In this document: in pieces, positions 23,464 through 30,403 of the stretch | Numbering within the stretch: position 1 is the first letter of the stretch | Layout of the letters: each line of letters opens with the position of its first letter | Origin: Oscillibacter sp. UBA6647 | GTDB lineage: Bacteria > Bacillota > Clostridia > Oscillospirales > Oscillospiraceae | NCBI GenBank assembly: GCA_002455655.1 | Contig: DKLF01000118.1 | Location: 4,644 to 38,831, forward strand | Direction of reading: 5' to 3' | DNA length: 34,188 nucleotides | Translations under genes and position numbers: made by a program | Notes under the pieces: model-generated | What the model was told of the DNA's origin: nothing | Seen by the model: only the letters and a program-made list of their open reading frames with translations | Database searches by the model: none

Positions 23464-24687
23464 ATGAAAGATAAACAGAGCATCAAAAAAATTGTGCTGG
23501 CCTATTCCGGCGGTCTGGACACATCCATCATCATTCCTTGGCTGAAGGAAAACTACAACGGGGCCGAGGTCATTGCCGTCTCGGCCGACGTGGGGCAGGG
23601 CAGCGAACTGGACGGACTGGAGGAAAAGGCGAAAAAGACCGGCGCTTCCAAGCTTTACATCGAGGATTTGACCGACGTGATGGTGGACGAGGTAATTTTC
23701 CCGTCCATGAAAATGGGGGCCAATTACGAGCAGTATCTGCTGGGCACCGCCTTTGCCCGCCCCATCATCGCAAAGCGATTGGTGGAGATTGCGGAAAAGG
23801 AACAGGCGGACGCCATCTGCCACGGCTGCACCGGGAAGGGCAACGATCAGGTCCGCTTCGAGCTGGCTATCAAGCGCTTTGCGCCGGAAATGCCCATCAT
23901 CGCCCCGTGGCGTGAGTGGGACATCAAGGGCCGCGACGAGGAAATCGACTATGCCGAGGCCCACAACGTCCCCCTGAAAATTAACCGAGAAACCAACTAT
24001 TCCAAGGACAAAAATCTTTGGCACCTGAGCCACGAAGGTCTGGACCTTGAGGACCCCGCCAGCGAGCCGAAGTACGACGAGCCGGGCTTTTTGGAGATGA
24101 GCGTCAGCCCCATGGCGGCCCCCGACGCACCCACCTATCTGACCATCGGGTTTGAAAAGGGCGTACCCGTCTCCGTAGACGGCGTGAACATGAAGGGCAG
24201 CGATATTGTGCGCAAGTGCAACGAGCTGGGCGGCAAAAATGGCATCGGCCTTTTGGATATTGTGGAAAACCGTCTGGTGGGCATGAAGGACCGCGGCGTG
24301 TACGAAACCCCCGGCGGCGCAATTCTCTACCATGCCCACGCGGCGCTGGAAACCATCACCGTGGATAAGGACACCGCCCACATGAAGACGAAGCTGGCAG
24401 TTGACTTTGCGGATTTGGTATACAACGGCAAGTGGTTCAGCCCCCTGCGGGAAGCCCTCAGCGCTTTTGCCGACAAGACGCAGGAATATGTCACCGGCGA
24501 GGTGAAGCTGAAGCTTTACAAGGGCAACATCATCAACGCCGGAATCACCTCTCCCCACAGCCTGTATTCCGAAAACCTCGTGACCTTTGAGGAGAGCGAC
24601 TATAACCAGAACGACGCCACGGGCTTTATCAACCTCTGGGGCCTGCCGGACACCGTGCAGGCGCTGCGGGAGTTGAACAAGCTGTAA
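23464..24687 (+). CDS. argG: Argininosuccinate synthase
   Basis: Condenses citrulline and aspartate with ATP to argininosuccinate, the seventh step of arginine synthesis, in the cytosol. The 407-residue product has normal length. The ATP pyrophosphatase loop AYSGGLDTS is at 13-21. CHGCTGKGNDQVRFE near 119-133 binds citrulline/aspartate in the family, and the WREWDIKGRDEEI and SVDGV blocks are typical. A GGAGGG site lies upstream of the ATG. Its promoter carries an ARG box, so it should be arginine-repressed. argH and argF follow on the same strand. No truncation or unusual residue was noticed. Confidence 0.97.
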   Translation: MKDKQSIKKIVLAYSGGLDTSIIIPWLKENYNGAEVIAVSADVGQGSELDGLEEKAKKTGASKLYIEDLTDVMVDEVIFPSMKMGANYEQYLLGTAFARPIIAKRLVEIAEKEQADAICHGCTGKGNDQVRFELAIKRFAPEMPIIAPWREWDIKGRDEEIDYAEAHNVPLKINRETNYSKDKNLWHLSHEGLDLEDPASEPKYDEPGFLEMSVSPMAAPDAPTYLTIGFEKGVPVSVDGVNMKGSDIVRKCNELGGKNGIGLLDIVENRLVGMKDRGVYETPGGAILYHAHAALETITVDKDTAHMKTKLAVDFADLVYNGKWFSPLREALSAFADKTQEYVTGEVKLKLYKGNIINAGITSPHSLYSENLVTFEESDYNQNDATGFINLWGLPDTVQALRELNKL

Positions 24688-24721
24688 GCTGCGCACCCCG
24701 CTGCTTGATTCTTTGTTTATT

Positions 24722-24838
24722 TTTGCCGGCCCCGGCAAAGATAATATCCGCCGGGACCAACCGGGACGGTCCCCCGGCCCGGCGGACCCCTCTTACATCA
24801 CGGAAATCGGGCGGGAGCTTTTCCTCCCCCCCGATTTC
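24722..24838. repeat. Three consecutive GC-rich hairpins between argG and argH
   Basis: In order: TTTGCCGG/CCGGCAAA (24722-24729 with 24732-24739); TCCGCCGGG/CCCGGCGGA (24747-24755 with 24778-24786) with an inner GGGACC/GGTCCC; and GAAATCGGG/CCCGATTTC (24803-24811 with 24830-24838) with an inner GGGAG/CTCCC. None has an immediate U-run on the plus strand. The last ends 18 bases before the argH start. They may tune argH relative to argG. No T-box core was recognised. Confidence 0.6.
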
Positions 24839-24856
24839 TATTAAGGAGAAACCTTT

Positions 24857-26257
24857 ATGAAACTCTGGTCCGGACGGTTCGGGAAGGAAACGAACACGCT
24901 GGTCAACGACTTCAACGCCTCCATCCACTTCGATCAACGGCTCTACCGCGAGGACATCGCCGGAAGTCTCGCCCACGCGGAAATGCTGGCAAGCTGCGGC
25001 GTAATCTCTTCCGAGGACGCAGCCGCCATCGCAGAGGGCCTGAAGAGCATCCTTGCGGACGTCGAGGCCGGGACGGTGACTTTCACCCCCGACAACGAGG
25101 ACATCCACATGAATGTGGAAGCGCTGCTCACTGCCCGCATCGGCGACGCGGGAAAGCGGCTCCACACCGCCCGCAGCCGCAACGATCAGGTGGCGCTGGA
25201 CTTTCGGATGTACGTCCGGCACGAGATTCCCGTCATCATTGCCGAGCTTCTGAATTTGCAGTCGGTGCTGGCGCGGCAGGCCAAACAGCACCAAACCACG
25301 GTGATGCCCGGATACACTCATTTGCAGCGGGCGCAGCCCATCAGCTTTGCCCACCATCTGCTGGCTTACGCGGCCATGCTTTCCCGTGACGTGACAAGGC
25401 TGGAGGATTGCACCAAGCGCCTGAACGAGTGTCCCTTGGGCTCCGGTGCGCTGGCGGGCACCACCTATCCCATCGACCGCTGGCAAACCGCCAAGGCGCT
25501 GGACTTTGACGCACCCATGGGCAACTCTCTGGACGGCGTTTCCGACAGGGATTATGCGCTGGAACTTCTCTCCGCCCTGTCTGTTTTGATGATGCACCTC
25601 TCCCGCTTTTCCGAGGAAGTCATTCTATGGTGTAGCTGGGAATTTAAATTCATCGAGCTGGACGACGCGTATTCCACCGGCTCCAGCATTATGCCCCAGA
25701 AGAAAAACCCCGACGTGGCAGAGTTGGTCCGGGGAAAAACCGGGCGGGTGTACGGCGATCTGATGGGCCTGCTTACCGCCATGAAGGGCCTTCCTCTGGC
25801 CTATAACAAGGATATGCAGGAGGATAAGGAACCGGTGTTTGACGCCGTCGACACGGTAGAGCTTTGCCTTCCCGTATTCGCGGCCATGCTGGACACCATG
25901 ACCGTCCGCCCGGAGAATATGCGGGCGGCGGCGGGCCGGGGCTTCATCAACGCCACGGACTGCGCCGATTATCTCACCAAACAGGGAATGCCCTTCCGGG
26001 ACGCGTACACCGTCACGGGCAGGCTTGTGTCCCAGTGCACCGAAAAAGGCATCACGCTGGAGGAGCTGACACTGGAGGAGCTGAAAGCCGTTTCTCCACT
26101 CTTCGGGGAGGACGTGTACGACGCGCTGAATTTGGAAAACTGCATGTCCCGGCGGTCCTGCTATGGCGGACCCGCCCCGGAGGAAACCACCCGGCAGATA
26201 CAGGCAGTTGAGACTTTTGTCAAGAACCACGCCGTTACATTCGTCGCACCGCAATGA
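24857..26257 (+). CDS. argH: Argininosuccinate lyase
   Basis: Splits argininosuccinate to arginine and fumarate, the last step of arginine synthesis. The 466-residue product begins MKLWSGRFGKETN, as ArgH proteins do. It carries the superfamily signature GSSIMPQKKNPD near 275-286, with catalytic Ser276/Ser277. The HTARSRNDQVALDFRMY and PGYTHLQRAQP blocks supply substrate contacts. An AAGGAG site precedes the ATG. It lies 169 bases after argG, separated by three hairpins, and 18 bases before argF. It is structurally related to purB in this same window but clearly separate in sequence. Complete gene, secure assignment. Confidence 0.97.
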   Translation: MKLWSGRFGKETNTLVNDFNASIHFDQRLYREDIAGSLAHAEMLASCGVISSEDAAAIAEGLKSILADVEAGTVTFTPDNEDIHMNVEALLTARIGDAGKRLHTARSRNDQVALDFRMYVRHEIPVIIAELLNLQSVLARQAKQHQTTVMPGYTHLQRAQPISFAHHLLAYAAMLSRDVTRLEDCTKRLNECPLGSGALAGTTYPIDRWQTAKALDFDAPMGNSLDGVSDRDYALELLSALSVLMMHLSRFSEEVILWCSWEFKFIELDDAYSTGSSIMPQKKNPDVAELVRGKTGRVYGDLMGLLTAMKGLPLAYNKDMQEDKEPVFDAVDTVELCLPVFAAMLDTMTVRPENMRAAAGRGFINATDCADYLTKQGMPFRDAYTVTGRLVSQCTEKGITLEELTLEELKAVSPLFGEDVYDALNLENCMSRRSCYGGPAPEETTRQIQAVETFVKNHAVTFVAPQ

Positions 26258-26275
26258 TAGAAAGGAAGATGACCC

Positions 26276-27259
26276 GTGAAAGGACACACTCATTTTTTAA
26301 AGCTGCTGGACTTTACACCCGCTGAGATTCAGGAGTTTTTGGACACCGCCGCCGATTTAAAGGCCAAGAAAAAGGCCGGAGTTCCCCACCGCTATCTGGA
26401 GGGAAAAAACGTCGCCCTGATTTTTGAGAAGACCTCCACCCGGACCCGCTGTGCCTTTGAAGTGGCGGCCCGGGATTTGGGAATGGGCACCACCTATCTG
26501 GACCCCTCCGGGTCCCAGATCGGAGCCAAGGAGTCCATTGCCGACACCGCACGGGTTCTGGGAAGGATGTACGACGGCATCGAGTACCGCGGCTTTGGGC
26601 AGGAGCTGGTGGAGGAGCTGGCGAAGTACGCCGGGGTCCCCGTGTTCAACGGCCTGACCAACGAGGCCCATCCCACCCAGATTCTGGCGGATTTTTTGAC
26701 AGTTCAAGAGCACTTTGGGGACCTAAAAAAGGTGAAGCTGGTGTACATCGGCGACGCGGGCTATAACATGGGCAACTCCATGCTGATCGGCTGCGCGAAA
26801 ATGGGAATGCATCTGGTGCTCTGCGCCCGGGACGACTATCTGCCCGAAGCGTGGCTTCTGGATAAGGCCAAGGAAATCGCCGCCGAAACCGGCGCGGTAA
26901 TTGAGGTGGAGGCCGACCCCATGAAGGCCACCCTTGGCGCGGATGTGATTTACACCGACGTATGGGTATCTATGGGCGAACCGGAGGCCAAGTGGGCCCA
27001 GCGCATTTCGGAGCTGGAAAACTATCAGGTCAATCAGGCCCTGATGGACAACGCAGGCCCTCAGTGCAAATTCATGCACTGCCTGCCCGCCTATCACGAC
27101 CACAAGACCAAAGTCGGCAAAGAAATCGGTGAAAAGTTCGGCAGGGACGACATGGAGGTCACCGACGAGGTGTTTGAATCTCCTCAGTCCATCGTCTTCG
27201 ACGAGGCAGAAAACCGTCTCCACACCATCAAGGCGGTCATGTACCTCCTGATGAAATAG
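26276..27259 (+). CDS. argF: Ornithine carbamoyltransferase
   Basis: Makes citrulline from ornithine and carbamoyl phosphate, supplying argG. The 327-residue protein contains the carbamoyl-phosphate loop STRTR at 54-58, EAHPTQILAD near 128-137 and the ornithine-binding MHCLPAYHDHK with Cys269. The ATG-like position upstream is out of frame, so I take the GTG at 26276, which is preceded by GAAAGGA about 9 bases away. The 18-base gap after argH indicates one operon argG-argH-argF. Genes for the early arginine steps are not in the window. An anabolic role is favoured over catabolic arcB because of the argGH linkage and the ARG box. Confidence 0.95.
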   Translation: MKGHTHFLKLLDFTPAEIQEFLDTAADLKAKKKAGVPHRYLEGKNVALIFEKTSTRTRCAFEVAARDLGMGTTYLDPSGSQIGAKESIADTARVLGRMYDGIEYRGFGQELVEELAKYAGVPVFNGLTNEAHPTQILADFLTVQEHFGDLKKVKLVYIGDAGYNMGNSMLIGCAKMGMHLVLCARDDYLPEAWLLDKAKEIAAETGAVIEVEADPMKATLGADVIYTDVWVSMGEPEAKWAQRISELENYQVNQALMDNAGPQCKFMHCLPAYHDHKTKVGKEIGEKFGRDDMEVTDEVFESPQSIVFDEAENRLHTIKAVMYLLMK

Positions 27260-27290
27260 GCACATTCCTGAAAAGTTTTTACTGGAATAT

Positions 27291-27324
27291 AAGAATGGCG
27301 CGGCCCTTGGGCCGCGCCATTCTT
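27291..27324. terminator. 16-bp palindromic hairpin after argF
   Basis: AAGAATGGCGCGGCCC (27291-27306) pairs perfectly with GGGCCGCGCCATTCTT (27309-27324) across TT. It lies between the converging argF and ABC-transporter genes and is symmetrical, so it can act on both strands. The U-run is weak on either side (plus strand continues GATACTCTCTCTTC). The rest of the gap to 27499 holds no gene I can support, only a small TCTCCT/AGGAGA hairpin at 27457-27473. Confidence 0.65.
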
Positions 27325-27499
27325 GATACTCTCTCTTCTGCGAAAGTGTCGGTGTCTCGGGGTAAGATTTTTCATCCAGCGCAACATGCGATGGGCGGCT
27401 TTTTATGTGAGATTTTCATTCCGACGAGGGGGCTTTCTGTCCCACGGGTGCGCGTCTCTCCTATGGCAGGAGATCACGGCTTTGGAAAATTGCGCCCGA

Positions 27500-28072
27500 C
27501 TACTCCAGACCCACGGTTTTCGCGTCCAGCCCTGCCACGTCCTCGGAATTGTGCGTCACCACCAGCACCGTCTTCCCCACCGCCCGGCGGCGGATACAGG
27601 CGAGGGCGCGTTTGCGGTTTTCGCCGTCCAGCCCGGTAAAGGGCTCGTCCAGCGCCAGAAACTCAAAGGGGACGCTCAGCGCCCGGGCCAGCGCCAACCG
27701 GCGCTTCATGCCGCCGGAATACTCCCCGGCAGCCTTTCCGCCCGCATCCGCCAGCCCCAGTTCGCCCAGCAGCGCCGCCGCCTGCTTTTCATCATAGCCT
27801 TTGCCTAGAACAAAGCGGAGATTTCCCGCTGCGTTCAGCCGGTCAAGCAGCCGGTCCTCCTGAAACACGGCGGCAAGGCGTGCCGTCTCAAGCCCTGTGA
27901 CAAAGCCGCCGTCGGGCTGCTCCAATCCAAGAAGAATCCGCACCAGTGTGGTCTTCCCACCGCCGGAAGGCGCCGACAGGCAGGTGATGCCGGGCAGGAG
28001 TGTCAGGTTCACGCTTTTAAGAACTTTCACGCCGCCATAGGACTTGGAAACGTCCCGGATTTCCACCGTCAT
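27500..28072 (-). CDS. ABC transporter ATP-binding protein, nitrate/sulfonate/taurine type
   Basis: A 190-residue ATPase powering the neighbouring permease. Walker A is APSGGGKTT at 34-42 (the usual first glycine is Ala), the signature is YSGGMKRR at 118-125, Walker B is FLALDEP at 138-144 and the switch His is His174. Family members of the SsuB/TauB group are usually 240-260 residues, so this one lacks the C-terminal extension; the core is intact. Its ATG overlaps the permease stop by four bases and has a GGGAGG site. It is the last gene of the minus-strand TM1266-lipoprotein-permease-ATPase operon. Substrate is unknown. Confidence 0.9.
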   Translation of the reverse strand: MTVEIRDVSKSYGGVKVLKSVNLTLLPGITCLSAPSGGGKTTLVRILLGLEQPDGGFVTGLETARLAAVFQEDRLLDRLNAAGNLRFVLGKGYDEKQAAALLGELGLADAGGKAAGEYSGGMKRRLALARALSVPFEFLALDEPFTGLDGENRKRALACIRRRAVGKTVLVVTHNSEDVAGLDAKTVGLE

Positions 28073-28863
28073 CTCTTCGCCTCCCTTGCGCCAAGCCTGT
28101 CTAAAAGCCGGAGGACCAGCCGCTCAAACAGCATGGAAAGTGCCACGATGACGGTGGTCCATGCAAACAGCTCCGGCGTTTCAAAATAGACCTTTGCGTT
28201 GTACAACCGCTCCCCCACCGACCCGGAGGAAAGGCCGATCACCTCGGCCGCAACGCCGGACTTCCAGCAAAGTCCCAATCCCAGCGCGCAGGCGGAGCGA
28301 AACCACGGCAAAACCTGCGGTAAGTAAATATCCCGCAGTCTCCGAAATGCGGGGACATGAAACACCCACGCCATTTCAAGAAGTGCCGCGTCCGTGCGGT
28401 CCACACCCTCCAGCACATTTAAATAGACTGTGGGAAACACCATCAGCGCGGAGATAAACAGGGATAACTGCCGGGAGGGAAGCCACACCAGCGCCAGAAT
28501 GATAAAGGATACCACCGGCACCGCCTTCACCGCCGCCACAGCAGGCCACAGCAGAGCCCGGATAAAGCCAAACCGGGCGGACAGGCCCGCCAAAAGCGTT
28601 CCCAGCCCGCAGGCCAGCGCAAATCCGCCCAGAATCCGGGCGGTGGACCAGCCCACGGAGCGCCAGAAATCAGCCGTGACTATCAACCGGACAAGGCAGG
28701 CCAGAACCTCCGCAGGTGACGGCAGCAGCAGCCGCTGGCCCATCGCCATGGCCCCTGCCTGCCACACTGCCAGCCAAAAAGCCACGGCCCAGACTCTGCC
28801 GCTTCCCAAAAAGGGACGACCGGATGTTTCTCCACACCCCCGGAGGGGGCCGACGGTCTTCAC
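28069..28863 (-). CDS. ABC transporter permease, nitrate/sulfonate/taurine type
   Basis: Membrane channel subunit of the transporter, with about six hydrophobic segments. The family pattern FWLAVWQAGAMAMGQRLLLPSPAEVL lies near the N-terminus and the EMAWVFHVPAFRRLRDIYLPQVLPWF coupling region (EAA-like loop) in the middle. The C-terminal half WKSGVAAEVIGLSSGSVGERLYNAK is typical of SsuC/ThiX-type permeases. I take the GTG at 28863, eight bases after the lipoprotein stop with AAGGG upstream. An ATG at 28890 overlapping the lipoprotein gene is a possible alternative, and the open frame reaches 28935. Its stop overlaps the ATPase start. Identity as a permease is firm, the start less so. Confidence 0.87.
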   Translation of the reverse strand: MKTVGPLRGCGETSGRPFLGSGRVWAVAFWLAVWQAGAMAMGQRLLLPSPAEVLACLVRLIVTADFWRSVGWSTARILGGFALACGLGTLLAGLSARFGFIRALLWPAVAAVKAVPVVSFIILALVWLPSRQLSLFISALMVFPTVYLNVLEGVDRTDAALLEMAWVFHVPAFRRLRDIYLPQVLPWFRSACALGLGLCWKSGVAAEVIGLSSGSVGERLYNAKVYFETPELFAWTTVIVALSMLFERLVLRLLDRLGAREAKR

Positions 28864-28870
28864 AGCGCCC

Positions 28871-29893
28871 TTATGCGTCGAAGTAAAACGCATCTTCCGG
28901 CAACGCGCCGCCCACGGACTGGGGGTCCTGCTCAAACAGCACGGAAAGATAGCCGGAGAGCTTCTCCTTCATTTCGTCCCCCGTGATGCACACGATGTTG
29001 CAGGTGGGCAGCGCCTTTTCCGCCACAGCCGCATCCACGATGCCGTAGGACCCGATCAGCTCCGCCGCCTCGGGAACATTTCCATTCACCCAGTCAACAG
29101 ACGCGGCGTATTCCTTTAAAAACGCCTCCACAGCGCCCGGATTTTCCTCCACCACGTCTTTACGGGCAACAATCACGCCGGTGACAAGGCTGCTGCCGTC
29201 ATCCGCCAGTTTATCCCACTCCTTATTCAGGTCCAGCGCCACCCGTAAGCCTTCCACCTTGGTCTGGGCCACGGTGACAAAGGGCTGGGGAAGCAGCGCC
29301 ACCGTCGCCGCGCCGGAAGCCAGCGCCGCCACACTTTCGCTGTGCTCGGACTTCCAGTCCACAGTCACGTTTCCGCCAAGGCTGTCGCCGTTTTTATCCA
29401 GCAGATACCGCAGGGCCTGCTCTGGGCTTGCGCCCTTCCCTGCCGATACGATGGTCATGCCCGCAAGATCGCTGAGGGACTGCACCGCGTTGCCTTTTTC
29501 CACAATATAGAGCACGCCCAGCGTGTTCACCGCCAAGGTCACAATCTCTCCCTCGGTCTTTTGATACAGCACAGCCGCCAGATTCGCCGGAACGCAGGCC
29601 ATGTCCAGATCGCCCTGAATCAGCTTCGGCGTCACCTCGTCGGGAGACGCTGCCAGAGAAAAGGTATAGTCGTTGGCAAGATCCTCGCCGCCCTCGGCGT
29701 CGTGCATCAGCTTCACAAGGCCCATGGCAGTGGGACCTTTCAGCGCGGCAATGGAATAGGCGGCAGGCTCCGCCGTCTGAGAAGATGCCGCACCCGAGGA
29801 CCCGGCAGAGTTTCCACCCTTTTCTCCGCAGGCCGTCAGCCCCACCAGCAGCACGGCAGACATCAAGAGTGCAAAAAGCTTTGTTTGTTTCAT
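28871..29893 (-). CDS. ABC transporter substrate-binding lipoprotein, NMT1/SsuA-like
   Basis: A 340-residue solute-binding protein. The start MKQTKLFALLMSAVLLVGLTAC gives a lipoprotein signal with lipobox LTAC (Cys22), followed by a Gly/Ser-rich linker. The mature part begins AAYSIAALKGPTAMGLVKLM. It has the periplasmic-binding fold of the NMT1/taurine/nitrate group, with SPDEVTPKLIQGDLDMACVPANLAAVLY typical of such proteins. The ATG at 29893 has AAAGGAG; a TTG seven codons earlier overlaps that site. The ligand is unknown: sulfonates, pyrimidines, bicarbonate and guanidine-related compounds are all bound by relatives. It follows the TM1266-type gene by 13 bases. Confidence 0.9.
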   Translation of the reverse strand: MKQTKLFALLMSAVLLVGLTACGEKGGNSAGSSGAASSQTAEPAAYSIAALKGPTAMGLVKLMHDAEGGEDLANDYTFSLAASPDEVTPKLIQGDLDMACVPANLAAVLYQKTEGEIVTLAVNTLGVLYIVEKGNAVQSLSDLAGMTIVSAGKGASPEQALRYLLDKNGDSLGGNVTVDWKSEHSESVAALASGAATVALLPQPFVTVAQTKVEGLRVALDLNKEWDKLADDGSSLVTGVIVARKDVVEENPGAVEAFLKEYAASVDWVNGNVPEAAELIGSYGIVDAAVAEKALPTCNIVCITGDEMKEKLSGYLSVLFEQDPQSVGGALPEDAFYFDA

Positions 29894-29906
29894 CGGTTTT
29901 GCTCCT

Positions 29907-30173
29907 TTATTCAATATTTCCCGGCTCCTCCGCCGGTGCGTATACGGTTTTGACGGAAACGCCCTTCAATCTCCCGATTTTCCCCGTCAGGGCGGACGTG
30001 ACCGCTTGTGGCGCATCCACCGCCACGGAGATAATGTTTACTCCCCGTTTGGCATAGGGTACGCCCATGCGCCCCACTACATACCCCCCAAATTCGTGGA
30101 GCAGGCCGTTCAGCGCCTCCACAGAGTCCGGGTCCCGAACCAAAATGGCAATCACCGCCACGCGGCTGTCCAA
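29907..30173 (-). CDS. TM1266-family putative regulator (iron-only hydrogenase system type)
   Basis: An 88-residue protein resembling the TM1266 family, small ferredoxin-fold/NikR-C-like proteins usually annotated as putative regulators of the iron-only hydrogenase system. The block LLHEFGGYVVGRMGVPYAKRG, followed by NIISVAVDAP and the TGKIGRLKGVSVKTVYA ending, matches the family throughout. There is no DNA-binding domain in it, so a direct regulatory role is not evident. It uses a TTG start with AAGGAG 8 bases upstream. It is the first gene behind the attenuated leader RNA and heads the ABC transporter operon. No hydrogenase or hydE/F/G gene is in the window. Confidence 0.85.
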   Translation of the reverse strand: MDSRVAVIAILVRDPDSVEALNGLLHEFGGYVVGRMGVPYAKRGVNIISVAVDAPQAVTSALTGKIGRLKGVSVKTVYAPAEEPGNIE

Positions 30174-30205
30174 AAAACCAGCTCCTTCCCAATATGTGCA
30201 CCATC

Positions 30206-30236
30206 AAAAAAATCCCCTCCGCCAAAGACGGAGGGG
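30206..30236 (-). terminator. Terminator within the TM1266-ABC operon leader
   Basis: On the minus strand CCCCTCCG (30236-30229) pairs with CGGAGGGG (30221-30214) around TCTTTGG, then ATTTTTTT follows. It lies about 33 bases before the TM1266 start, upstream of all genes of its operon, which marks it as a conditional terminator. Confidence 0.92.
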
Positions 30237-30370
30237 AGAACGCACGACGACGGCGCGCGGAAATCCGCGCGCGTTTTCCTCCGTCTTCCGGCTCGGAACG
30301 CATCCTTGCCGCTCAGATGAACAGATGATTCTATCCGGTGAACAGTCAGAGCGTATCTTTCCGTTCACGG
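30206..30370 (-). ncRNA. Leader RNA with terminator/antiterminator switch, class unassigned
   Basis: Between the promoter and the TM1266 gene lies a leader of about 165 bases. AAGACGGAGG (30287-30278 on the minus strand) is a perfect 10-bp complement of CCTCCGTCTT (30234-30225), which includes the terminator's 5' arm, so the two pairings exclude each other. A GCGCGCGG/CCGCGCGC hairpin (30272-30265 with 30260-30253) sits between them. Upstream, GTGAAC and GTTCAC form another stem, and TTCCGAGCCGGAAGACGG resembles part of a B12 box. The other conserved cobalamin riboswitch segments are missing. No leader peptide was seen. This fits a riboswitch or protein-controlled attenuator. Confidence 0.7.
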
Positions 30371-30374
30371 CCTC

Positions 30375-30403
30375 AGCATATCACGCTTTTTCTCTCCCGT
30401 CAA
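30375..30403 (-). promoter_or_regulatory. Promoter of the TM1266-ABC operon
   Basis: On the minus strand TTGACG (30403-30398) and TATGCT (30380-30375) are 17 bases apart. The -35 box contains the malQ stop codon, so the promoter begins exactly where malQ ends. Confidence 0.75.

Noticed and set aside
23350..24738. 462-codon minus-strand frame opposite argG
   Set aside because: It is antisense to an unmistakable argG and its composition is that of a shadow frame.
24688..24856. T-box leader before argH
   Set aside because: No AGGGTGGNACCGCG-like T-box sequence or terminator/antiterminator pair was seen; the gap holds hairpins without U-runs.
28864..28935. N-terminal extension of the ABC permease into the lipoprotein gene
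   Set aside because: The first open-frame start lies well inside the lipoprotein coding sequence without a ribosome binding site. The extra residues do not resemble permease N-termini.
30206..30370. Cobalamin riboswitch
   Set aside because: Only a partial B12-box-like stretch (AGCCGGAAGACGG) is present. The other conserved segments of the cobalamin aptamer could not be found.
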